From the NCBI RefSeq assembly GCF_019049245.1, contig NZ_JAGMUK010000040.1, positions 549,524 to 613,523 on the forward strand: a stretch of DNA of 64,000 nucleotides, read 5' to 3'. Positions within the stretch are counted from its first letter, which is position 1. Each line of letters begins with the position of its first letter. The notes under the pieces are model-generated. The model was not told the DNA's origin. It did no database searches and was given only the letters and a program-made list of their open reading frames with translations. This DNA comes from Streptomyces sp. AC555_RSS877 (GTDB lineage: Bacteria > Actinomycetota > Actinomycetes > Streptomycetales > Streptomycetaceae). This document shows, piece after piece, positions 9,009 through 16,735 of this stretch. The position numbers and the translations under genes are program-made.

Positions 9009-9770
9009 CTACGCCCCGGTGGCAGGGGCGGACCTGCTCGCTCCGCCGGCTGCGGCACGTAGTTCCACACAGCAACGTCCCGGCCGAGGGGCGAGGACCG
9101 CGTCGACGCCGGATGCCTGCAGACCGGTGAGGAAGCCGCCGAGGAAGGAGTGGTTGATCCCGCACACCAGCTCGGGCGAACGGGCGGCCAACTGGTGGAA
9201 GGGGCAGTTCAGGAGCCGTACTTCGGTCGGGGCCTGCCGGTCGGGCTCGAAGCCGTGCGCTTCCAGCACGGACTCGGAAAGTGTGAGAGCCCGCTCGGGT
9301 CCCAGACGGCCGGGGCGGTTGCTGGCGCGCGTCGCGGCCCCGAGTTCCTCTCCCCGGTGCCGGGCCGTGCGCAGCGCTGCCAACTGGGCGTCCTCGCCCT
9401 GCTGCTGGTCGAGGACCGCGTCGATGAGGATCTCGGCCAGGACGTCAGGGCGGCGCTCGGGGATGCTGATGCGGATTTCGGTGTCCGCCGGCTCGTAGAC
9501 CTTCGGTTTGCGGCCGACTTTGCGGATGCCGCCGGGGTTGTCGTAGCGGGAGGTCAGCAGCTCGGCCGCGACCAGTTTGTCCAGGTGGAAGGCGGCGAGC
9601 TTGGCCGAGATCCCGGCATCGGCGGCGGCCTCCTCCCGCGTCACCGGACGGTGGGCGCGCCGTATGAAGCCGTACAGCCTGCGGCGCACCTCGTCCGCGA
9701 GCACCGTGACGGATTCCACCCCCGAAGCGGCGGGGGCCTGAGGTGGAGCCGGAGTCAGGTCTGAGGTCAT
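9009..9770 (-). CDS. ArsR/SufR-like winged-helix transcriptional regulator with C-terminal cysteines
   Basis: A 253-residue regulator of the COG2345-like group. Residues 20-85 form a winged helix (EVRRRLYGFIRRAHRPVTRE, ISAKLAAFHLDKLVAAELL, then a GRKPKVYE wing). The C-terminal half carries Cys residues in LLNCPFHQLA, PELVCGIN and PGRCCVEL. This resembles SufR-type proteins that hold an Fe-S cluster, although the spacing was not matched exactly. It lies 59 bp upstream of the flavin reductase in the same direction and is divergent from the DUF2231 gene. The 126-bp intergenic space contains a palindrome over a promoter, so autoregulation and control of both flanks is likely. Confidence 0.82.
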   Translation of the reverse strand: MTSDLTPAPPQAPAASGVESVTVLADEVRRRLYGFIRRAHRPVTREEAAADAGISAKLAAFHLDKLVAAELLTSRYDNPGGIRKVGRKPKVYEPADTEIRISIPERRPDVLAEILIDAVLDQQQGEDAQLAALRTARHRGEELGAATRASNRPGRLGPERALTLSESVLEAHGFEPDRQAPTEVRLLNCPFHQLAARSPELVCGINHSFLGGFLTGLQASGVDAVLAPRPGRCCVELRAAAGGASRSAPATGA

Positions 9771-9835
9771 GCCTCCACGATAACTCCCATCTGGGTGCGC
9801 GTAACTGGTTTTCTCTGCGTCTCGGAGCTGGTGGC

Positions 9836-9871
9836 TTGACCGCTCTCGCTAATAAGTCCAATATTGATTGG
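9836..9871 (+). promoter_or_regulatory. Promoter and overlapping palindrome in the regulator/DUF2231 divergon
   Basis: TTGACC (9836-9841) followed after 17 bp by CAATAT (9859-9864) forms a plausible sigma-70-type promoter reading toward the DUF2231 gene. The -10 lies inside the perfect palindrome CAATATTG (9859-9866). A second dyad, CCAAT-N4-ATTGG, spans 9858-9871. The AT-rich stretch is conspicuous in this GC-rich DNA. It is the best candidate operator for the winged-helix regulator encoded just upstream. Confidence 0.5.
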
Positions 9872-9896
9872 TGAAACTCTGCGAGAGGACCATGCC

Positions 9897-10436
9897 ATGC
9901 CCAGCGAACTGCAGCAGCAGGCAAAACAGCCGGTCAGCGCCGCCCTCGCCGGCCCGTACGGGCACCCGTTCCATCCGATCCTGGTCACCGTGCCGATCGG
10001 CGCATGGGTGGGCAGCCTCGTCTTCGACATCGCCTCCCACCTCGTGGACGATCCGGATTTCCTCGCCCGCGGTGCGATGTGGCTGATCGCCGTGGGCGTG
10101 ATCGGGGCGCTGGCGGCGGCGATGGCGGGCTTCCTGGATCTGTTCGCCATCCCCGCCGGCACGAGGGCCTTCCGTACCGGCCTCCTCCACATGACGTTGA
10201 ACCTGCTGGTGACCGCCGCGTACACGGGCAGCTTCCTGTGGCGCCACGCCGACGGTGGGCCGTCCGGAAGCGTCGGGGCGTCGCAGCTCGTCCTGAACGC
10301 CGTGACGCTGGCCGTGCTCGGCGTCTCGGGGTTCCTGGGCGGCAAGCTCGCCTACCACTACGGCGTCCGGGTCGCCGACGAGGCGACCCAGGCCGAGGGC
10401 TTCGCTCCCGCCCGCCGGCACTCAGCCCGCCACTGA
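9897..10436 (+). CDS. DUF2231 domain membrane protein
   Basis: A 179-residue membrane protein with four predicted transmembrane segments. The family motif GHPFHPILVTVPIGAWVGSL is at about residue 22, followed by FLARGAMWLIAVGVIGALAA. A His-containing loop and two more hydrophobic segments follow. DUF2231 proteins are four-helix membrane proteins, often with conserved His residues that could bind haem or metal; their role is unknown. ATG 9897 follows GAGAGGAC. It is the first gene of a plus-strand group (small membrane protein, folE, DUF488) and is divergent from the SufR-like regulator. Confidence 0.85.
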   Translation: MPSELQQQAKQPVSAALAGPYGHPFHPILVTVPIGAWVGSLVFDIASHLVDDPDFLARGAMWLIAVGVIGALAAAMAGFLDLFAIPAGTRAFRTGLLHMTLNLLVTAAYTGSFLWRHADGGPSGSVGASQLVLNAVTLAVLGVSGFLGGKLAYHYGVRVADEATQAEGFAPARRHSARH

Positions 10437-10495
10437 CCCGCAGCGCCTTCCGCACATCCGAAGTGCACCCGCCCCCACTGCTCCGGGAGTTCCCC

Positions 10496-10690
10496 ATGGA
10501 CATCGCCGCGCTGCTCGCCCGCTGGATCCCCGTCCACCGCGACCGCAACCGCACTGCCGCACCGGCAGGTGCCGGCCGGACGGCATCTGCCGAACGCCAC
10601 TTCCCCGTCGCCGTCGGCGCGGGACATGGGCTCGCCGCCGTCGTGACCCTCGTCCTGGTCCTGCTCACGGCACTCGGGAGGGGTGAGTGA
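10496..10690 (+). CDS. Small single-pass membrane protein
   Basis: A 64-residue reading frame with ATG at 10496 behind CGGGAG. It has a basic, Ala-rich first half (ARWIPVHRDRNRTAAP) and a single C-terminal hydrophobic helix (GAGHGLAAVVTLVLVLLTAL). It sits in the 250-bp space between DUF2231 and folE. Its stop lies one base before the folE ATG at 10692, and overlaps the alternative folE GTG at 10683. No homologue is recognised, but position, ribosome site and codon use support a real gene. Confidence 0.55.
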   Translation: MDIAALLARWIPVHRDRNRTAAPAGAGRTASAERHFPVAVGAGHGLAAVVTLVLVLLTALGRGE

Positions 10691-10691
10691 C

Positions 10692-11345
10692 ATGACGCAG
10701 CACCTCCACTCCGCCCTGCACATCGCCCCCGCCGCCCCGGAACCGGTACCGGCGCCGCCCACCGCCCTGAGCGTGACCCACGACGCGGAAACGGTGGACC
10801 TGCCGGCCGCCGAACTCGCGGCCGGACAGTTCCTCCAGGCCCTGGGCATCGGCACCGATTCCGAGAGTCTGCGCGGCACCCCCCGCCGTATGGCCCGCGC
10901 CTACGCCGAACTGTTCAGTCCCCGCCCCTTCGACCTCACCACGTTCCCCAACGACGAGGGATACGACGAACTGGTCCTCGCCCGCAGCATCCCGCTCCGC
11001 AGCGTGTGTGAACATCATCTTCTGCCGTTCGTCGGAACCGCCCACATCGGCTACCTGCCCGGGCAGCGGATCCTGGGCCTGTCCAAACTCGCGCGGGTCC
11101 TGGAGCACTTCGCCTGCCGTCCCCAGGTGCAAGAACGGCTCACCAAGCAGGTCGCCGACTGGCTGCAAGCCCATCTGGAGCCCAAGGGTGTCGGCGTCGT
11201 CATCCAGGCCGAGCACACCTGCATGACCCTGCGCGGCGTCCAGGCCACCGGAGCCACGACCATGACCTCCACGCTCCTCGGGCTGCTGCGCGACGACGCC
11301 CGCTCCCGCAGCGAATTCCTGGCCCTGACGGGCCTGCCCCGCTGA
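10692..11345 (+). CDS. folE: GTP cyclohydrolase I
   Basis: A 217-residue enzyme that converts GTP to 7,8-dihydroneopterin triphosphate, the first step of tetrahydrofolate and pterin synthesis. The zinc site is complete: Cys and His in SVCEHHLLPFVG (about residue 105) and Cys in QAEHTCMTLRGV. The GLSKLARVLEHFACRPQVQE and GVGVVIQAEH motifs are the family signatures. About 35 extra residues at the N-terminus are low-complexity. ATG 10692 is favoured by GGGAGGGG eight bases upstream; GTG 10683 is possible. It lies outside a folate operon, so it may be a second copy serving a special pterin need. Confidence 0.95.
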   Translation: MTQHLHSALHIAPAAPEPVPAPPTALSVTHDAETVDLPAAELAAGQFLQALGIGTDSESLRGTPRRMARAYAELFSPRPFDLTTFPNDEGYDELVLARSIPLRSVCEHHLLPFVGTAHIGYLPGQRILGLSKLARVLEHFACRPQVQERLTKQVADWLQAHLEPKGVGVVIQAEHTCMTLRGVQATGATTMTSTLLGLLRDDARSRSEFLALTGLPR

Positions 11346-11411
11346 CCCGCACAGCCGAGCGGGACAGGATCGGACAGTGCCGCACGGGCCAGGAGGTGCT
11401 GCACTCCCTGT

Positions 11412-11996
11412 ATGGACCATGCCCGGACCGACCCCACAGACGCGTTCCCGGCGCCCCGGCCCGCACTGATCACCCTCGGCCACAGCACCGCGGAGCGGGG
11501 AACGCTGGCCAGGCTCCTCCGGGAAGCCGACGTCGCCGCCGTCGTGGACGTCAGGACCGCTCCCGGCAGCCGCCGGGACCCGGATCTGTCACGGCAGCGC
11601 CTGGCCCGGTGGATGCCCGAAGAGGGCATCGCCTATCGGTGGGAGCCGCGCCTGGGCGGCTTCCGCAAGACTCCGCCGGAGTCGCCCGACACGGTATGGC
11701 GCAACGCTTCCTTCCGCGGCTATGCCGCTCACACCCGCAGTCCGGACTTCGTCGCCGCCATGGACCAAGTCGTGCACCAAGCGGCAGAACGGCGCACCGC
11801 GGTGATGTGCAGTGAAGCGGTGTGGTGGCGATGCCACCGGCGCCTCATCGCCGACTTCGCTGTCCTGGCCCGCGGCATGCTCGTCCACCACCTGATGCAC
11901 GACGGACGCCTGACACCTCACACTCCGACACCGGGCGTGCGCCTTCGCAGTGACGGACTCCTTGTGTACGACGACGCGGACTCGGCACCGCCATGA
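11412..11996 (+). CDS. DUF488 family protein
   Basis: A 194-residue protein of the DUF488 family. The N-terminal LITLGHSTAERGTLARLLRE, the VVDVRTAPGSRRDPD loop and the C-terminal MCSEAVWWRCHRRLIADFAV motif (Cys, Glu, Cys, His) are diagnostic. Function is unknown; the fold and conserved Cys/Arg/His suggest a nucleotide or nucleic-acid enzyme. It lies 66 bp downstream of folE on the same strand and may be co-transcribed with it. Confidence 0.87.
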   Translation: MDHARTDPTDAFPAPRPALITLGHSTAERGTLARLLREADVAAVVDVRTAPGSRRDPDLSRQRLARWMPEEGIAYRWEPRLGGFRKTPPESPDTVWRNASFRGYAAHTRSPDFVAAMDQVVHQAAERRTAVMCSEAVWWRCHRRLIADFAVLARGMLVHHLMHDGRLTPHTPTPGVRLRSDGLLVYDDADSAPP

Positions 11997-11997
11997 C

Positions 11998-12276
11998 GGA
12001 ACGGACAGCAGGCCGTTCGCCTCGCCGACCGAGCCACGAGGTGCCGTTCGCGAGACGGCCAGGGCGGCGGCGCAGGCAAACGGCCGAGACGGGCAGCGCC
12101 CTCCGACGCTCCTCGACTCCTGGCCCGCCCGCCAGCTCCAGACGCAGTTGGAGCGGTTGGAGCCGGGACAGCGACCTCAGCCGCTCGGAGAACAACGCAT
12201 CCCACTCCGCGACCCGCAAGGGCTGCTCTGCGGTGGGCAGCGTGCAGGACTGTGGCACCCACGCCGGATCGTTCAT
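11998..12276 (-). pseudogene. Decayed small gene with an intact N-terminus
   Basis: An ATG at 12276, preceded by GGGAG, opens a frame whose first 50 residues look like genuine coding sequence (MNDPAWVPQSCTLPTAEQPL, then AEWDALFSERLRSL). I recognise this N-terminus as that of a small conserved actinobacterial protein often linked to MerR-type regulators. After GPGVEER the frame turns into Arg-rich noise. The neighbouring minus frame shows a segment like the expected C-terminus (RHLVARSARRTACCPF), so a frameshift near 12090 seems to have broken the gene. A MerR-like operator remains 50 bp upstream. The family assignment is from memory and uncertain. Confidence 0.45.
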
Positions 12277-12325
12277 CGCGCTCACTCCCGTCATCACGTC
12301 CCACGGGTGGACCCCTCCGACGGTA

Positions 12326-12347
12326 AACCTGTACCTGGGTACCGGTT
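12326..12347 (-). promoter_or_regulatory. MerR-type operator/promoter
   Basis: On the minus strand, AACCGGTACC-CA-GGTACAGGTT is a 22-bp dyad with one mismatch. It is preceded by TTGCAA as a possible -35 and followed by TTTACC near the -10 position, about 19 bp apart. An overlong spacer filled by a dyad is the hallmark of MerR-activated promoters. It reads toward the decayed gene starting at 12276. No MerR gene is in the window. Confidence 0.5.
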
Positions 12348-12599
12348 GCAACCCGACGCTGCCTGAGTCGGAAGCCGGCGCGCCGAGGCGCGGCGACGCC
12401 GATCTGAGCCCAGGCCCAGGAGGCCAGGGCTCAGGTGGTCGGGGTCCAGGTGGCCGATACGGCGGGATGCGACGGACGCTGCCGGCCACGCACGTATACG
12501 CCTGCAGGCTGACGTCAGGCACGTGTCGGCCAGACGTCAGGATGAGGCGCGGAGCCTGACGTAATGCGTTCGCAGCAACGGAAATGTCGGTGGGTGCAC

Positions 12600-13174
12600 G
12601 ACGACGGGAGTCGACCTCGCCGGTACCACCTCCTCGGCGCTGCGCGAGCTGAAGGCCACCGTTCGGCCTGCTGCGCCGGCCGAACGACCCCGACACGCCT
12701 TTGGACCCGTCTCCCGGACTCGCCCGGCTCCCCGAACTGGTCGCCGCGGTCGAATCCGCCGGTCCCAAGGTCACCGTCACCACCGAAGGCGAGCCGCGCC
12801 CGCTCTCGCCGGGAGTGGACCTGACGGCGTTCCGGATCGTGCAGGAGGCCCTGACCAAGGTGACCAAACACGCCGATGCGGCGGCCGTACACGTGCGGCT
12901 CGTGTACGCGCAGGACCGGCTGGACATCACGGTCACCGACGACGGTGCCGACAAGGCCCCGGCGACACTCGTGCCGGGCACCGGCTTCGGCCTCATCGGT
13001 ATGCGTGAACGCGCCCACTCGGTCGGCGGTGCCCTGGATGCGGGGCACCGGCCGGAAGGCGGCTTCGAAGTCACCACCGCACTGCCGCTGTACCCGGAAA
13101 GCCAGGAAAGCCAGGAGGAAGAAGGGCCCTCAACCCGGCTCATCAAAAAGAGCCCAGAAAAAAATGGGCAGTGA
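12600..13174 (+). pseudogene. Two-component sensor histidine kinase (NarX/DesK type), C-terminal remnant
   Basis: Only the end of a NarL-partner histidine kinase survives. SSALRELKATV near 12630-12665 is the helix after the phospho-His box. One extra base near 12665 shifts the frame, and GLLRRPNDPDTPLDPSPG continues in the next frame. The HATPase domain follows to 13174, with the N-box ALTKVTKHADAAAVHVRL (normally ALTNVxKHA, so the key Asn has become Lys), the DDGAD G1 box and GFGLIGMRERAHSVGG G2 box. Membrane, sensor and phospho-His regions are missing, and no response regulator follows. The gene is non-functional on present sequence. Confidence 0.8.
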
Positions 13175-13253
13175 TGTCGAGAACCCGTGATCGGCTCCGT
13201 CCCTGCTGTGAACGCGACCACAATGGGTCGCATCAGCACCGAGGAGAGACACC

Positions 13254-13661
13254 ATGGCGAAGTACTTGCTGCTCAAGCACTACCGCGGCGCCCCGGCTCC
13301 GGCCAACGACGTACCCATGGACAAGTGGACGCCGGAGGAGATCTCGGCTCACGTGCAGTACATGAACGACTTCGCGGCCCGGCTCGAGGAGACCGGCGAG
13401 TTCGTCGACGGCCAGGCGCTCGCCCCCGAGGGGACGTGGGTCCGGTACGACGGTGAGGGGCGCCCGCCGGTCACCGACGGTCCGTTCGCCGAGACCAAGG
13501 ACCTCATCGCCGGCTGGATGGTGATCGACGTCGACACCTACGAGCGCGCCGTCGAGCTGGCCGGGGAACTGTCGGCCGCCCCCGGGGCGGGCGGGAAGCC
13601 GATCCACGAGTGGCTGGAACTGCGCCCGTTCTACGGTGTGTCGCCCACCATCACGGAGTGA
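13254..13661 (+). CDS. YciI family (DGPF domain) protein
   Basis: A 135-residue alpha/beta ferredoxin-like protein with the YCII signature VTDGPFAETKDLIAGWMVID at about residues 75-95 and the N-terminal MAKYLLLKHYRG strand. ATG 13254 is preceded by GAGGAGAGAC. It overlaps the GTG start of the following sigma factor by four bases. DGPF proteins are the typical genomic partners of ECF42 sigma factors and may be their targets or co-regulators. Enzyme activity is unproven for this subgroup. Confidence 0.93.
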   Translation: MAKYLLLKHYRGAPAPANDVPMDKWTPEEISAHVQYMNDFAARLEETGEFVDGQALAPEGTWVRYDGEGRPPVTDGPFAETKDLIAGWMVIDVDTYERAVELAGELSAAPGAGGKPIHEWLELRPFYGVSPTITE

Positions 13662-14815
13662 CCCTCGAGATGAACGAAGCCCTGCTCCGGAGCCTCACGC
13701 CGAGCGTGCTCGCCATCCTCGTCCGCCGCGGAGCCGACTTCGCGGCGGCTGAGGATGCCGTGCAGGACGCACTCGTCGAGGCGGTCCGCGTCTGGCAGGC
13801 CGACCCGCCGCGGGATGCGAAGGGCTGGCTGGTCACCGTGGCCTGGCGCCGGTTCCTCGACGCGACTCGGGCGGACGCCGCCCGCCGCCGGCGTGAGGAG
13901 AGCGTCGACGAGGAGCCGGCGCCCGGGCCCGCGCCCGCGGTGGACGACACGCTCCAGCTCTACTTCCTGTGCGCCCACCCGTCGCTGACGCCGTCGTCCG
14001 CGGTCGCGCTCACGCTGCGCGCCGTGGGCGGGCTGACCACCCGCCAGATCGCCCAGGCCTACCTGGTGCCCGAAGCGACCATGGCGCAGCGCATCAGCCG
14101 GGCCAAGCGCACGGTCTCCGGCGTGCGGTTCGAGCAGCCCGGCGACGTGTCCACCGTGCTGCGCGTCCTCTACCTGGTCTTCAACGAGGGTTACTCCGGC
14201 GACGTCGACCTCGCCGCCGAGGCCATCCGGCTCACTCGGCAGCTCGCGGCCGTGATCGACCACCCCGAGGTGGCGGGGCTGCTCGCTCTCATGCTGCTCC
14301 ACCACGCCCGGCGCGCCGCGCGGACCGCGCCCGACGGCAGCCTGGTGCCGCTCGCCGAGCAGGACCGCGGCCGGTGGGACACCGAGTCGATCGCCGAGGG
14401 CGTCGACATCCTGCAGGCGGCGCTCGCCCGCGACCGGCTGGGCGAGTTCCAGGCCCAGGCCGCCATCGCCGCACTCCACGCCGACGCGCCCACCGCCGAG
14501 GAGACCGACTGGGTGCAGATCGTCGAGTGGTACGACGAGCTCGCGCGCCTGACCGACAGCCCGGTCGTCCGGCTCAATCGCGCGGTGGCCGTCGGCGAGG
14601 CGGACGGACCGCGCGCCGGCCTTGCGGCACTCGCGGCCCTGGAGGACACACTGCCCCGCCACACTGCTGTTGCGGCGTACCTCCACGAGCGCGACGGCGA
14701 CCTGGCGACGGCGGCACGGCTGTACACGGAGGCGGCCCAGAAGGCCCCCAACCTGGCCGAGCGCAGCCATCTGACCCGCCAGGCCGCCCGGCTCAACGCC
14801 CGGGGGCGCAGTTGA
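13658..14815 (+). CDS. ECF42-group RNA polymerase sigma factor with C-terminal helical extension
   Basis: A 385-residue sigma factor. Sigma-2 spans about residues 15-80 (ADFAAAEDAVQDALVEAVRV, DAKGWLVTVAWRRFLDATRA) and sigma-4 about residues 110-170 (TTRQIAQAYLVPEATMAQRI). A helical, TPR-like domain of about 200 residues follows (LYLVFNEGYSGDVDLAAEAI to the end) and ends in Ala-rich repeats. This architecture plus the coupled DGPF gene upstream defines the ECF42 group. Members lack a membrane anti-sigma factor, and their C-terminal extension is needed for activity. GTG 13658 overlaps the previous stop; ATG 13670 is an alternative. Confidence 0.94.
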   Translation: MTLEMNEALLRSLTPSVLAILVRRGADFAAAEDAVQDALVEAVRVWQADPPRDAKGWLVTVAWRRFLDATRADAARRRREESVDEEPAPGPAPAVDDTLQLYFLCAHPSLTPSSAVALTLRAVGGLTTRQIAQAYLVPEATMAQRISRAKRTVSGVRFEQPGDVSTVLRVLYLVFNEGYSGDVDLAAEAIRLTRQLAAVIDHPEVAGLLALMLLHHARRAARTAPDGSLVPLAEQDRGRWDTESIAEGVDILQAALARDRLGEFQAQAAIAALHADAPTAEETDWVQIVEWYDELARLTDSPVVRLNRAVAVGEADGPRAGLAALAALEDTLPRHTAVAAYLHERDGDLATAARLYTEAAQKAPNLAERSHLTRQAARLNARGRS

Positions 14816-14957
14816 CGGGATGTGCCCGGATTCTCCGCGGCACCGCGGCACTTGCCGCGGACCGTGGCCGAAGCGGTCGCCTCGACCTCACGAGCCACGA
14901 GCTGAAGAAGGCGCCACATGACCGGGGTGTCGGTGCGGGAGTTCGCGCGGTGCGCTT

Positions 14958-15692
14958 TTACTGCGGTCGCATCAGGTGCAAGTCCTCACCCCATGCGTCC
15001 AGCACCGTGCCGTGCCCGGCCCGGCGGGCGACTGCCTCGACGTGCGCGAAGAGATGACGCTGTGTGGACACCTCGCCCGTTCGTGAGACGCGGTCCGCAG
15101 CATCGAGGAGCCTGCCGGTGTCCCAGCCGGGCAGGGGGAACCGGTCAAGTTCCCACTGCACGTACCTGTTGTAGGGACGGGGGCGGAGGTCGAGAGTGAA
15201 GAGCAGTTCCAGCAGGAACCGGATGCTGTCGGCGGCGTCGAGTCGGGCCGCGAGCGCATGTCCGTCGCGGCCGTTCTTGAGCGAACCGTAGAGAGAGTCG
15301 GCGTAGGCGTCGAGCCACTGGCCGGCTTGGCGGAATGCGTCATCGGCGTCGAGCCGTGCCGCGTCGGCCAGGATCTGCGCGACGCCTCCGTCGAGCCGGT
15401 CGAGCACGATCCGGGCGCGGGCGAGGGCGTACCGCTCGAAACCGGTGGCAGCGGTGCGGAACTCGGCGGCGGTCAGGATGACGAGGTCGAGTTCTGGGGA
15501 GCGGTGCCCTGTGAACCGGGTGAGGGCCGTTGTCGCGCGATCGGCGAGGACGACGTAGAGGTCGTGGTCGGAGTGCTCCGTACTCATGCCCTCGTGGGCC
15601 TGTGCCCCCTTGAGGACAAGACCGCCGACAGCTGGATCAGCGGCGGCGAGTTCGACGAACGCGTCGTAGGTGAGTGGCTGCTGAGCAGTCAT
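14958..15692 (-). CDS. Nucleotidyltransferase-fold protein
   Basis: A 244-residue protein with a minimal nucleotidyltransferase domain at the N-terminus: GAQAHEGMSTEHSDHDLYVV gives the metal-binding Asp-x-Asp pair (SDHDL) at about residue 42. The usual GS dipeptide is replaced by GA. The second half is helical (WLDAYADSLYGSLKNGRDGH, RFPLPGWDTGRLLD), as in aminoglycoside and lincosamide nucleotidyltransferase-like proteins. Substrate is unknown; altered GS may reduce catalysis. ATG 15692 follows GGAG. It is convergent with the ECF42 gene. Confidence 0.75.
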   Translation of the reverse strand: MTAQQPLTYDAFVELAAADPAVGGLVLKGAQAHEGMSTEHSDHDLYVVLADRATTALTRFTGHRSPELDLVILTAAEFRTAATGFERYALARARIVLDRLDGGVAQILADAARLDADDAFRQAGQWLDAYADSLYGSLKNGRDGHALAARLDAADSIRFLLELLFTLDLRPRPYNRYVQWELDRFPLPGWDTGRLLDAADRVSRTGEVSTQRHLFAHVEAVARRAGHGTVLDAWGEDLHLMRPQ

Positions 15693-16075
15693 TGCGTGAT
15701 CTCCGGTGTGGGGATGACGGGTTTGCCGCGCCGGGCGGCCCCGAACTCGTGGGGGGGCGCCCGCACCGTCTGCGGCGGCGTGGCCGCCGCCCGGAAGATC
15801 AACGCACGGGTGGACTTCACCGCCGGGCCGGCTGAGAGGTCTCGCGTTCGACCGCCTCAAGCAGTCAAGTGGGAGGTCAGTCCTCCGTGGCCGAAACAGC
15901 CGTAGCAGCCGCTCATTGATCTCAACAGCCTTGCCTGCGGCCTGGCGTGGCATCCGGAGCCCGTCACTGGCCGGGTAGGCCGGATACGGACTCCTTCGCA
16001 CGGTGACTTTGCAGCCACGAGCGCGCGTGACCTGCGCAGACTCCTGCTCCCCTTGACGCCGCTATCGTTGCTGCC
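15693..16075. other. Intergenic, no gene recognised
   Basis: This 383-bp stretch separates the nucleotidyltransferase-like gene from the HAD-like gene. Its open frames are unlike known proteins and lack ribosome sites. It should hold the two divergent promoters. No repeat or RNA gene was seen. Confidence 0.5.
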
Positions 16076-16648
16076 GTGACCGGTTGTGCCGAGCGTCCGC
16101 TGCTCTTCCTCGATGTCGACGGACCGCTGATTCCGTTCGGGGCGGCGCCCGAGCTGTGTCCGGAGGGGTATCCGACGTATCCGGCGGGCCTCGCGTCACC
16201 TGGGACCGATGGGCATCCGCTTCTGGCAAGGATCAATCCCGGGCACGGGCCGCGGCTGACGGCTCTGCCGTGCGAGGTGGTCTGGGCCACGACATGGATG
16301 GCCGACGCGAACGAGAGCATCGCACCACGGCTCGGCCTGCCCGAGTTGGACGTGGTGATGTGGCCCGATCCCTGCGACGAGGACGACCAGGACGACCAGG
16401 ACGAGCGAGACGGTCTGCACTGGAAGACCCGCACCCTCGTCCAGCGGGCAGCCGGCCGCTCCTTCATCTGGGTCGACGACGAGATCACCGACACTGATCG
16501 GGCCTGGGTGTCGGAGCACCATCGAGGGCAGGCCCTGCTCCATCGCGTCGATCCCGCCCGGGGTCTCACCGACGCCGATTTCACCGCTCTCGACGAGTGG
16601 CTGCGAACGGAACCCACCTGTCGATCCTGCCTGCCTGAGCGTGCGTGA
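16076..16648 (+). CDS. HAD-like phosphatase domain protein
   Basis: A 190-residue protein beginning with a GTG at 16076. The N-terminal LLFLDVDGPLIPFG is the HAD motif I (DxD nucleophile loop), and FIWVDDEITDTDRAWV near residue 145 is the acidic motif IV. Motif II is replaced by VVWATTWM, as in a Streptomyces group of small HAD proteins. An acidic run (CDEDDQDDQDERD, about residue 100) is an unusual insertion. Substrate is unknown. Confidence 0.8.
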   Translation: MTGCAERPLLFLDVDGPLIPFGAAPELCPEGYPTYPAGLASPGTDGHPLLARINPGHGPRLTALPCEVVWATTWMADANESIAPRLGLPELDVVMWPDPCDEDDQDDQDERDGLHWKTRTLVQRAAGRSFIWVDDEITDTDRAWVSEHHRGQALLHRVDPARGLTDADFTALDEWLRTEPTCRSCLPERA

Positions 16649-16735
16649 GTGCTCCCCGTGAAGTCGCAGCGGACCTCTCCTGTGCCGCCCCGTGTATCGC
16701 TCCGCCTGACTCACCGGCGCCGGCCCCCCACGGGC

